The translations under genes were made by a program, and so were the position numbers. The notes under the pieces were generated by a model. It worked only from the letters and a program-made list of their open reading frames with translations, did no database searches and was not told the origin of the DNA. A stretch of DNA of 64,000 nucleotides, taken from assembly GCF_000689375.1 (NCBI RefSeq), contig NZ_CBQZ010000001.1, positions 496,001 to 560,000 of the forward strand, read 5' to 3'. The DNA comes from Cardinium endosymbiont cBtQ1 of Bemisia tabaci. Its GTDB lineage: Bacteria > Bacteroidota > Bacteroidia > Cytophagales > Amoebophilaceae. Positions 1-8,417 of the stretch are shown here, one piece after another; position 1 is the stretch's first letter; the number at the start of each line of letters is the position of its first letter.

Positions 1-1342
1 TAACTTTTGGTTTGGTATGGCGCAAGAGTTGATCCACAAGTTTGCTTTGTCCTCTTGCTACGGCCATGGTTAATGGCGTATCTTTTGAACTAGTTTGTAT
101 ATTTGGATTGGCACCTGCCTGTAGTAGCCTTAAAGCAATCGGATCATTGCCTTGTTCAATAGCCCACATAAGTGGTGTATAGCCTCCATTATCTTGCAAA
201 TCTAATTTGGCTTTTGCCTCTACTAACCTAGCTACCACTGCATCGTGGCCATGGATAACAGCTGCCATCAATGGAGACTCTTTGTAACGTTTGGTACAGG
301 CATCTACCTTAGCCCCTTGCTTTAACAAAGCATCCACCCATTTCATATGACCCCTTAAGGCTGCGTAGTACAAAAGAGGACAACCATCATCACTTAGCTG
401 ATGCACTGTTTTTTTATCTAATTGACCCAATAGATCAGATTGATCTTCAAAAACAGCTAAACATAATTTATGGATATCTTCATCCAAATGAAAACGTGCA
501 CCAGCCCCAATTAACTTTTTAGCAATGGAGAGATTTTTATGTCTCAATGCTTCACTTAATGGAGAAAGACGGCGAGTAGCCTGGTAATTCAGGATGATAC
601 CTTGCTCAAGTAATTGATCCACAATGGTTTCATGGCCATATAGGACTGCCAATGAAAGGGCTGTTTCCCCAGTTTTAACTATGATTAGATCAGATCTAGC
701 ACCGGCGGCCAACAACTGCATGGCTATATCCATATGGCCAGTTTTTATGGCTGCCATAAGAGGGGAACCCTGCTCTGTGTAACCGTCTATATCAGCACCA
801 GCTGTTAATAATTTCTGAAGAATGGTCCGATAGCCCTGCTTAGCGGCTAAAATAAGAGGCGTATCCCCATTGGTAGCAGCAACATCTAATGGCACATGGG
901 CTTGGATCAAACGGATGGCTGCAGCCGTGTGGCCCTGTTGTATGGCCAGCATTAAGGCAGTATAGCCGCCTTTCTTTTTAGGGGCTTGTAATGCTACCTG
1001 AGCACCTGCTTCAATCAGTTGCTCCATCACCTCTACGTAACCTCTTTGAGCAGCTAGCATCAGGGCAGTAGCACCTTGTTTGTTTTCTTGTAGATCTAAT
1101 TTGGCTCCCGCATGAAGCAGTTTTGCTACCAACTTACCATGGCCACGCTTGGCTGCTATCATTAAAGCAGTAGTACCATTTTTAGTTAATTGATCTATTT
1201 TAGTTTTTTTTGTATCAATCAATGATTGTACTGTCTTAAGATCAACTGCTCTAACCGCTACGAACCAACTTTTACCAAATGCTTGATGGCCAAAAAGAAA
1301 AATTATGGTTAAACAGGTTAACAACCGTTGCATGATTTTCAT
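1..1342 (-). CDS. Exported ankyrin-repeat protein, C-terminus beyond window edge
   Basis: An open frame runs leftward from an ATG at 1342 to the window edge without a stop, so at least 447 residues are present and the C-terminus is missing. The N-terminus (MKIMQRLLTCLTIIFLFGHQ) looks like a Sec signal peptide. From about residue 50 on there are roughly twelve ankyrin repeats with the usual pattern (G-T-ALMLAA-GH--V---LL-AGA), several ending in LDLQ. Ankyrin repeats bind proteins, and exported ones in intracellular bacteria are often host-directed; that role is inference here. Two repeats in the middle (around residues 250-300) are degenerate. A second in-frame ATG three codons on could also be the start. 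Confidence 0.85.
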   Translation of the reverse strand, partial: MKIMQRLLTCLTIIFLFGHQAFGKSWFVAVRAVDLKTVQSLIDTKKTKIDQLTKNGTTALMIAAKRGHGKLVAKLLHAGAKLDLQENKQGATALMLAAQRGYVEVMEQLIEAGAQVALQAPKKKGGYTALMLAIQQGHTAAAIRLIQAHVPLDVAATNGDTPLILAAKQGYRTILQKLLTAGADIDGYTEQGSPLMAAIKTGHMDIAMQLLAAGARSDLIIVKTGETALSLAVLYGHETIVDQLLEQGIILNYQATRRLSPLSEALRHKNLSIAKKLIGAGARFHLDEDIHKLCLAVFEDQSDLLGQLDKKTVHQLSDDGCPLLYYAALRGHMKWVDALLKQGAKVDACTKRYKESPLMAAVIHGHDAVVARLVEAKAKLDLQDNGGYTPLMWAIEQGNDPIALRLLQAGANPNIQTSSKDTPLTMAVARGQSKLVDQLLRHTKPKV

Positions 1343-1403
1343 TATAGTATAATTTATTTATTATTATAGCGTTTATAGCGTGGTTTTGTAGTTTTACTAG
1401 TAG

Positions 1404-2120
1404 TTACCAAACGACTGGCTCGCATAAAACAGGTGCTGTAGTAGCCAACATGACTACATTGATTTTACTAAGCTGCACTTGCTTTTTTATACCATATAGG
1501 CCAGCCATATAGGGCAGCATACATCTAAAAATGGCATCGTCTTCTTTAAATTTTGCCGCTTGAATAGAATTTACAATAGCATTGATAAGCACGCCAGTCA
1601 GAATGCCATCATTATAACTTGCATGATTCCCTTGATCTTTTTTATAGTTTTGGTAGCAATTATAATCACGCTCTGCCAACAACTGAGCTGTACAATAGCG
1701 CTGCATGAGGCTCCAAGTAGCTTTTTGGCTGTCCTCAGTAAAACTTTTAAGGCGTTTTCCAGCATAGATACTGCACATTACGTCTGCATGGCTAGTAATA
1801 TCTATCTTATTGATATTCAATCCTATAAAATGTGCACCTTGATGGTAAAAAGTGTTGTATTTTCCTAGTTTTCTTGGATTTTCTAAACAAAGAGAAGTAT
1901 ATGCAATGATATCACAGAATTTGCCCTTATCTTTTTTACTTTCTTTTTTATGCTTTTTATCCTGTGCTGGATCGTCCTGAACAGCTGTTTTTTTTGTCTT
2001 TGCTTCTACAAATGGCATGGGTATAGAGACCAAACTGCACCAGGACAAGAAACAGTAGTAAAATATTCTTTTAAACCAACGGAATATACCCCGCTTGAAC
2101 AATAGTTGTTCTATATACAT
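1404..2120 (-). CDS. Secreted protein of unknown function, cysteine-containing
   Basis: The 238-residue frame starts with ATG. It has a basic start, a hydrophobic stretch at about residues 19-36 and a plausible signal-peptidase site after VEA, followed by a lysine-rich linker (about residues 42-66). The mature part has about seven cysteines spread evenly through it, which would suit a folded extracytoplasmic domain. I recognise no family. It lies just upstream of the ankyrin gene on the same strand (62-bp gap), so the two could be co-transcribed. Whether it is anchored by its N-terminal helix or cleaved cannot be told from sequence. Confidence 0.6.
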   Translation of the reverse strand: MYIEQLLFKRGIFRWFKRIFYYCFLSWCSLVSIPMPFVEAKTKKTAVQDDPAQDKKHKKESKKDKGKFCDIIAYTSLCLENPRKLGKYNTFYHQGAHFIGLNINKIDITSHADVMCSIYAGKRLKSFTEDSQKATWSLMQRYCTAQLLAERDYNCYQNYKKDQGNHASYNDGILTGVLINAIVNSIQAAKFKEDDAIFRCMLPYMAGLYGIKKQVQLSKINVVMLATTAPVLCEPVVW

Positions 2121-2220
2121 AATTTATATTATTAAATTAAAGTTACACCAGAGGAATAGCTGGAAATAACCTTATACCATATCCTAAAGTATAACCTGGT
2201 CACAAAGTAGATAAGATTGG

Positions 2221-2888
2221 TTATTTAAAATTTAAAGAACAACTTGCACCGAGCAGAAAAGAAGGTTTAAATACCCGATGACTATCACTTTTAAACAAAT
2301 TATTGAACTCCGTTAAAAGTTTTAGTGAAATATCTGTGACTGTGCTATCGAAAACTACTCCCAGTCTGACTCTTGGAATAATTTTCCATCCCATTAAATC
2401 AAATATTTTTTGCTTGTCTATTGTTATATTAGCTTTTTATACCCAATACCCAATACAGTCAATAGACTTATATCATCCGATACGGGCACCATAGGTATAC
2501 AGTCCAAACCAAAACCAAGCGTATAGAAACTGAGATCAGTTTCTATAGACTCACTGGTGAATAAACCTTGTTTGATTCCTTTATAGCTGAGCAACGATTC
2601 AAAGGCCAACTCAGTACTAAAATATTCTACCCACTGGCGTCCTATTAATGCACCCAACCCAACAGCACCCCTGGAATAAGTACAAGGCGCATGGCAATAT
2701 ATTTTTGGATGTTCGACGTCAAGAGGGACGTATCCTAATTGGGCCTTAATACCTGTATAAAAAAAACGCTTTGAATCTTGATGGATAGACCCTGGTCTAA
2801 TCATAAAAGATGATGCTTGATGCGTAAAAGTTAAACTTATTATTACAGCAGAGATGAATGGTTTAAAACGGCACATAAAAAGGCGCAT
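2221..2888 (-). pseudogene. Outer-membrane beta-barrel protein, frameshifted
   Basis: The first frame (ATG at 2888; a TTG at 2909 is also possible) gives a signal peptide and then alternating, glycine-rich strands typical of small Bacteroidetes porin-like barrels (GIKAQLGYVPL, GAVGLGALIGRQW, FYTLGFGLD, LTVLGIGYK), and stops at 2424. In the next frame the sequence continues without a stop from about 2435 to the TAA at 2221, with further barrel-like strands (WKIIPRVRLGVVF, ISLKLLTEF) and a final strand FLLGASCSLNF ending close to the stop. The switch falls at a run of five T (2434-2438 on the plus strand). One base gained or lost there would restore a barrel of about 220 residues. Either a young pseudogene or a sequencing error. 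Confidence 0.7.
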
Positions 2889-3126
2889 AATATTTTTTAT
2901 TAAAAACAAAATAGATAATCTATTAAAACAAATTTTTCTTACAAAAATTTTCTATCCTACTGAATGGTCTTTCATCCAATGAATAGTCAACGTTCATCTG
3001 AAATAAAATAGGATTATTTATATAAAACTCCAAGCAACAGCCATACAACTGTGGTATCAAAAGATTAAATAATAGGATAATTGCTGCTCTGCAAGAAATG
3101 ATTAAATCTTATGACCAGCTTTATAG

Positions 3127-3167
3127 AAAAAGGGTTAGCCTTTAACAATAGATAAAAGCTAACCCTT
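3127..3167 (-). terminator. Rho-independent terminator downstream of the DEAD-box helicase
   Basis: A perfect 10-bp stem (3130-3139 with 3158-3167, AAGGGTTAGC/GCTAACCCTT) is followed, reading the minus strand, by a T-run (3127-3131). It lies about 45 bp after the helicase stop. The remaining 2910-3213 intergenic stretch shows nothing else I can support. Confidence 0.75.
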
Positions 3168-3213
3168 AAGTGAAACAAAGAAAAAAGTAACATATTTAAC
3201 CTGAAACACTACG

Positions 3214-4365
3214 TCAAAAAGAACGAGATCTAAACCGATTAAAATTTGTGTTTTTTCTAAATGGCTTTTTTACTTCTTTTTCTACTGGATCATTGTGAAT
3301 AATACGCCAGAGCCTCCTTTCTTGGGGAGAAGAAATCATAGACAAAGCAAAGCCTGTAGCACCGGCTCTACCGGTTCTACCAATTCTATGGGTATAATCT
3401 TCAGCAGCTTGGGGAAAATCATAGTTGATTACATGCTTGATATGATCAATATCTAATCCCCTTGCAGCCACATCAGTTGCTACAATAATAGTATAATGCT
3501 TATTTCTAAAGTCCTTTACGACGCGCTTCCGTTGGTGTTGTTTTAATCCGCCATGAATGGCGCAAACTTTAAAATTTGCTTGCTGCAATTGATAACTAAT
3601 GCTATCTGCCTTTACTTGTGTTCTTACGAAAACAATAATAGATCCTTCCCGTTGATTAAGTTGCTCCAATAAAACTTGGAACTTTGCAGCTTCTGGCACA
3701 TAAAGAGATTCTTCCTCTATGTTTTTAGGTTCACCATCAGAAACTTCTACATTAATCCGTGCCGGTTGTCTTAAATAGGAGCCAGCCAATCGCTCAATAT
3801 TTCTATCCAAGGTAGCCGAAAACATCAATGTTTGTCGCTCTATGGGCAAACGCTTAATAATTTTATCTATTTGAATAGAAAAACCCATATCCAACATTCG
3901 GTCGATTTCATCCAATACCAAAAAAGTGGTACGGTGCAAATGGAGCGAACCTCTACATAGATGATCTTCTACACGACCAGGTGTACCTACAATAATATTA
4001 GGGTTCGTACGCAAACGCATTAATTGCTTGCCAATGGGCTCACCTCCTATTAACAATACCGTACGCAAATGGGTACAACCACGGACCATACTCGATATCA
4101 CACCTGCTACTTGTTCAGCAAGCTCTCGTGTGGGGGCCAATACAAGTACACTCGCCTCAGGCCGATCCATAAGCTGTGCAACTACAGGTATAGAAAAAGC
4201 AGCTGTTTTTCCACTACCTGTTTTAGAAGACCCTAAAATGTCTTGGCCGGTCAAAGCTACTGGAATCACTTGGTCTTGAATAGCAGTAGGACAATCATAC
4301 TGCATCTTAGCCAACGCTCCCAAAAGAGCTGATGGCAAATTATATTTTTGAAAAGTATTACTCAA
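3214..4365 (-). CDS. rhlE: DEAD-box RNA helicase, RhlE-like
   Basis: ATP-dependent RNA helicase of 383 residues. Visible motifs: Q motif (F--YNLP at 5-11 and Q at 30), Walker A SKTGSGKT (about 47-54), PTREL (78-82), TPGR (128-131), motif II as DEID (152-155) instead of DEAD, SAT (183-185), then the second RecA domain with IVFVRT, ATDVAARGLD and HRIGRTGRAG. The short basic C-terminal tail (KKPFRKNTNFNRFRSRSF) would help bind RNA. The frame opens with TTG; no in-frame ATG lies nearby upstream. Just upstream on the same strand is a cold-shock protein, which fits a joint role in RNA unfolding. DEID at motif II is a conservative variant and need not abolish activity. Confidence 0.93.
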   Translation of the reverse strand: MSNTFQKYNLPSALLGALAKMQYDCPTAIQDQVIPVALTGQDILGSSKTGSGKTAAFSIPVVAQLMDRPEASVLVLAPTRELAEQVAGVISSMVRGCTHLRTVLLIGGEPIGKQLMRLRTNPNIIVGTPGRVEDHLCRGSLHLHRTTFLVLDEIDRMLDMGFSIQIDKIIKRLPIERQTLMFSATLDRNIERLAGSYLRQPARINVEVSDGEPKNIEEESLYVPEAAKFQVLLEQLNQREGSIIVFVRTQVKADSISYQLQQANFKVCAIHGGLKQHQRKRVVKDFRNKHYTIIVATDVAARGLDIDHIKHVINYDFPQAAEDYTHRIGRTGRAGATGFALSMISSPQERRLWRIIHNDPVEKEVKKPFRKNTNFNRFRSRSF

Positions 4366-4415
4366 TGTATATCTAAAGTATAATATTAAAACTTAAATCA
4401 TTCTTCTTCTGTTTC

Positions 4416-4625
4416 TTACACATCAAGTACCTTAATGTTACTAGCCACTTCTTTGCCTCTATCGCTGGTTATTTCAAAACCTACTGATTGACCTTGGTCT
4501 ATCATGCTTACTCTAGACGCCACAAGGGCACTTATATGGACAAAAACATCTTTACCTCCATTTACTGGCTTTATAAATCCATAACCTTTGGCTGGATCAA
4601 ACCATTTTACTACTCCTTCCATCAT
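4416..4625 (-). CDS. Cold-shock domain protein
   Basis: Small single-stranded nucleic-acid binding protein of about 69 residues, the usual Csp length. It shows the OB-fold signature: VVKWFDPAKGYGFI (RNP1 KGYGFI) and VFVHIS (RNP2). The start is taken at the ATG of 4625 (MMEGVVKWF); the in-frame TTG three codons upstream is less likely. It lies 50 bp before the DEAD-box helicase, same strand; Csp proteins act as RNA chaperones alongside such helicases. Confidence 0.93.
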   Translation of the reverse strand: MMEGVVKWFDPAKGYGFIKPVNGGKDVFVHISALVASRVSMIDQGQSVGFEITSDRGKEVASNIKVLDV

Positions 4626-4862
4626 GGAAAACAAAAAAACTATTGTTAAAAATTAAACGCAAAGCGCTTTAACCTATCTTTTACTTATAAAATTGTTAAA
4701 TAAGCAACCTATAGGCACCTTAACTTAAGGTTATATAAAAACGCGTGGTGCAAGTTAAATATTTTTATTCAAAAAATAAAACTTTTCTTACCAAAATGGC
4801 ATACAATTAAGCAAGCAGAGGCTATATTGCTATGGATAAAAAAAGCTATTCAAACTTTTCAA

Positions 4863-5966
4863 CTAAACAAAATTTAGTTTTTTTAAAAAATTTTGAATCA
4901 ATATAGGTTTAGGCAAAATTTGAATCTGTGAAGGATTAAATGCTACTAAAGAAAATTGATAAAATAGATCGTTGGCTGCTTGCAAAAAAGCTGGGGTAAT
5001 CTCGATCTTATGAAATTTTACCAATAACTTCTGATGGGTTAGCAAATGAGCGTGTTCTTTTTCAAAGGTAGTAATGGATAAGTGATGGCTTTTAGCTAAC
5101 CTAAACAAAGGGTCTTCCATCTGATCTACCAGCAAGCGCTGTTTATTTTCTAACAAATAAAAATCATACATGCCTTGCCAAATATCTTTTTTTATACGTT
5201 TTTTCATATATATGACTTCCTTATACTGCAAAATAACATAGTCAAAATAACGGATTCGCTTATGTAGTTTATTGGTCTTAACAGGCAATATTTTTTGTCT
5301 GTCGGTATAGAAAGCCAGACAATAGCTGTTGAAAATACAGGTAGTACAAAAAGGAGCTACTGGGGTACATTGGAGTGCACCAAAATCCATAATCGCTTGA
5401 CTGTAGGTGTCGGGTTGTATAGGATCTACTAATAGGGTGGCAAACTGATGCATTTGTTTTCTACCTTGGGATGTACCTATATCATAGGCTAACCCAAAAA
5501 TACGTGCCAATACACGGTAGACATTTCCATCTACAGCAGCTACTACTTCTTTAAAAGAAACGGCAGCAATCGCTGCGGCTGTATAAGGGCCTACTCCCTT
5601 CAATGTAAGGAGTGATCGGTAACTAGTAGGAAAAACGCCATTATATTTTTCAACAATGGTTTGGGCACAATGATGTAAGTTACGGGCTCTGCTATAGTAA
5701 CCCAATCCCTGCCACAAACGGAGCACATCCTGTTCTGTAGCACGGGATAATGCGACTACAGAAGGATATTGGGCAATGAAACGCTCATAATAGGGGAGCC
5801 CTTGCACAACTCTTGTTTGTTGCAAAATAATTTCTGATAACCATATCTTATATGGATCTTTAGTAGTACGCCAAGGCAAACAACGCTGATGTAACTTGTA
5901 CCAAGCAAGCAATAACCTACGAAAAATAAGATGGCTAATGGTATTGATTAACATAGACGATACCAT
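4863..5966 (-). CDS. mutY: A/G-specific adenine glycosylase
   Basis: Base-excision repair enzyme that removes adenine mispaired with 8-oxoguanine. Starting at the ATG at 5966 gives 367 residues, normal for MutY; the open frame extends further upstream but that part overlaps the divergent exonuclease gene and has no MutY similarity. Key residues: catalytic Glu in SEIILQQT (about 45), helix-hairpin-helix LKGVGPYTA (122-130), catalytic Asp in AAVDGNVYR (146), and the 4Fe-4S cysteines spaced C-x6-C-x2-C-x5-C (about 200, 207, 210, 216). A C-terminal NUDIX-like region follows. With ung, nfo and uvrA it makes a good set of repair genes in this window. Confidence 0.95.
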   Translation of the reverse strand: MVSSMLINTISHLIFRRLLLAWYKLHQRCLPWRTTKDPYKIWLSEIILQQTRVVQGLPYYERFIAQYPSVVALSRATEQDVLRLWQGLGYYSRARNLHHCAQTIVEKYNGVFPTSYRSLLTLKGVGPYTAAAIAAVSFKEVVAAVDGNVYRVLARIFGLAYDIGTSQGRKQMHQFATLLVDPIQPDTYSQAIMDFGALQCTPVAPFCTTCIFNSYCLAFYTDRQKILPVKTNKLHKRIRYFDYVILQYKEVIYMKKRIKKDIWQGMYDFYLLENKQRLLVDQMEDPLFRLAKSHHLSITTFEKEHAHLLTHQKLLVKFHKIEITPAFLQAANDLFYQFSLVAFNPSQIQILPKPILIQNFLKKLNFV

Positions 5967-6162
5967 AATGGAAAGTGTAGTGCATATTTTATTATATTTG
6001 ACAATTATTATATTTGGCAAAAAGTTACTACTGTAGACTGAATAATTCATAGCCATTGCGCAATATAGGCAAGCATAGACAAATTTAAGCGGGGACAAGC
6101 CATTTTTTATGTGTATAAATAATATCCTTGCAACGACAAGCTTCAGCAAAGAAAAACATACT

Positions 6163-6963
6163 ATGCCTTTACAATTAACCAATCCACTTGTTTTTTTAGA
6201 CTTAGAAACTACAGGTACCAATGTGGTACACGATCGCATCGTAGAAATTGCAATGATTAAACTTATGCCCAACGGCAACCGCTTGACTTTTTACAAAAGA
6301 ATCAATCCAGAACAAGCTGTTCCTATTGAATCTAGTTTAATCCATGGCATTTATACGGAAGATCTAAAAGACAAACCAACGTTTAAACAAATAGGAAAAG
6401 AATTAATTGCCTTTTTAAAAGGCGCTGACTTAGCTGGTTTTAATCTGCTCCGCTTTGATATACCTATATTAGTAGAAAGCTTTTTACGGGCAGAATTAGC
6501 GTTTAAAGTAGAAACCCGTAAAATTGTAGATGTTCAAAAGCTTTTTCACTTAATGGAAAAAAGAACCTTAAAAGCAGCTTATCAATTTTATTGTAAAAAG
6601 GAACTAGAAGGGGCTCATAACGCTATGGTAGATATAGAGGCTACTTTAGAGGTACTTATGGAACAAATAAAAAGATATGAAAATCAGCCAGTAGTAGATT
6701 CATTAGGCAATCCATTGGGTATCATAAAAAATGATGTGGCTACCCTACATCATCTAACCAATACCAACATGGTGGATTTTGCAGGTAGAATAGTCTACAA
6801 CGAGCAACATATACCCATTTTTAATTTTGGCAAACACAAAGGGAAAAGTGTATCAGAGGTACTAAAATTGGAGCCTTCCTATTATAAATGGATGATACAA
6901 GGTGATTTTCCTTTGGATACCAAGCGAAAATTAACCCAAATCAAAATGGGTATAATAGCCTAA
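6163..6963 (+). CDS. DnaQ-like 3'-5' exonuclease
   Basis: DEDDh-type exonuclease, 266 residues from the ATG at 6163 (MPLQLTNPLVFLDLETTG); the upstream in-frame ATG at 6109 adds an unlikely leader. Exo I motif D-x-E is FLDLETTG (Asp 13, Glu 15), Exo II is in AGFNLLRFDIPIL, Exo III is HNAMVDIEAT (His and Asp). The C-terminal FNFGKHKGKSVSEVL block resembles the small domain (DUF3820 type) often attached to Bacteroidetes exonucleases of this group. It could act as polymerase III epsilon-type proofreader or as a general exonuclease. Transcribed away from mutY. Confidence 0.88.
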   Translation: MPLQLTNPLVFLDLETTGTNVVHDRIVEIAMIKLMPNGNRLTFYKRINPEQAVPIESSLIHGIYTEDLKDKPTFKQIGKELIAFLKGADLAGFNLLRFDIPILVESFLRAELAFKVETRKIVDVQKLFHLMEKRTLKAAYQFYCKKELEGAHNAMVDIEATLEVLMEQIKRYENQPVVDSLGNPLGIIKNDVATLHHLTNTNMVDFAGRIVYNEQHIPIFNFGKHKGKSVSEVLKLEPSYYKWMIQGDFPLDTKRKLTQIKMGIIA

Positions 6964-7036
6964 ATAGTCGGCCCTGAAATACCATATAATTATTTGTTAA
7001 TCAGCAAATAAATGGTTAAATTTATATATGGTTAAT

Positions 7037-8413
7037 AACCAGTTTTTAGGTTGTTTTGTATAAAAAGCTTGCAAAATAAGGATGAAATCTAAGAAAATAA
7101 ATAATAGCCTTGAGCGTTTGTTTGAGCAACGCTTATCTAGTTTTCTCAACCCGAAACATCCATTATTCCAGTTATCTGATTCGATTCCTTTTCACTCCTT
7201 AGCATCAGATTTAGACCGCGGTTTTAGCTATGGACCTGGTCAACCTCCTTTGCCTATTCGTTTAATTATAGGTCTTCTCATTATCAGTCATATGTATAAT
7301 ATTTCTGATGAACAAGTAGTGGTTAGATGGGTAGAAAACCCTTATTGGCAATACTTTTGTGGATATGATTATTTTCAGTTTAAGATGCCTTGTAACCCCA
7401 GTTCATTGACCCGTTGGCGCCATAGATTAGGTCAAGAAGGTCTCAATAAGATTTTATCTATGACTATAGACTTAGCGCTAAAAAAAAAGTAATGACCCGA
7501 AAAGAACTTGAAAAAGTTATAGCTGATACTACTGTAATGGAGAAAAATATCCGTTACCCAACTGACTCTTCTTTGCTTAATAAATCCAGAGAAAAATTGG
7601 TCAGTATAGCCAAGAAAACAGGTATTAAACTGCGTCAAACTTATCAGCGTTTAGGTCTATCTATCAAACGTAAAGTTGATTGCTATGCTCATGCTAAACA
7701 GTATAAACGTTTATCTAAAGGCAATTAAACAATTAAAAACCTATCTTGGTAGAGTAGTCAGAGATGTAGAACGTTCTATACAATCCTCTGATGATCTAAT
7801 ACGGAATCTAATTTACCAATCTACTATCTATAAAGTAAAAACTTATAAACCAATCAAAAAAAGTAAAGATAAAATTTATAGCATCCATGAACCATCCGTC
7901 TACTGTGTAAGTAAAGGTAAGTCTAAACATCCTTATGAGTTTGGTTGCAAGGTACAATTTACAGTAACGCATAAAAAAGGTTTAATTGTTTCAACAGAAG
8001 CAATACATCCTAATGCTTACGATGGCCATACTTTGCAGAAGAGTTTATTACAAGCCGAGCAATTATCTGGTACCAAAGTAAAGTATGCTTTTGTAGATAA
8101 AGCCTACCGGGGTAATAATATACCTGTTAGTGAATGTAATATATTTATAAGTGGTTCTAAAAGGGGAATAACGCCTGCTCTAAAAAAAGACTATAAAAAG
8201 AAGATCTTCTATTGAACCGCATATTGGTCATATGAAATCCGATGGTAAATTATCTGTTAACTATTTGAAAGGTATTCTAGGAGATAAACTTAACGTTATT
8301 TTATGTGCTATTGCTCATAACCTACGACTGATTACAAGAAAGTTATTCTTAACACACTCACAATCACATAAATTAAAACCTATATAATTAAAATTCTTAA
8401 TCCAAAACCAGTT
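7037..8413 (+). mobile_element. DUF772-type IS element, copy 1 (IS5/IS1182-like)
   Basis: An insertion sequence of about 1.38 kb. Proposed ends are the imperfect inverted repeats AACCAGTTTTTAGG (7037) and CCAAAACCAGTT (ending 8413); the ends are approximate. It carries one transposase gene broken into several frames. A second copy, inverted and truncated, begins at 63551. No convincing target duplication is seen. The right end abuts the 3' end of the broken symporter gene. Confidence 0.7.
7082..8387 (+). pseudogene. IS transposase (DUF772 / IS5-like), three frameshifts
   Basis: N-terminal DUF772 domain (PLPIRLIIGLLIISHMYN, VVRWVENPYWQYFCGYDYF) is followed by the DDE catalytic part (VIADTTVMEKNIRYPTD; AFVDKAYRGN; IEPHIGHMKSDGKL). 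Three breaks are visible: near 7485 in a run of nine A, near 7725 where this copy has one extra A compared with the copy at 63551-64000 (GGCAATTAAAC versus GGCATTAAAAC), and near 8200 in an A5 run. The last frame runs to the stop at 8387. The first break could be a programmed slip; the others make the copy inactive. Confidence 0.85.
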
Positions 8414-8417
8414 ATAC

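Noticed and set aside
5967-6278. Longer MutY start at 6278
   Set aside because: The extra N-terminal part overlaps the divergent exonuclease gene and has no MutY similarity; ATG at 5966 gives the normal length.
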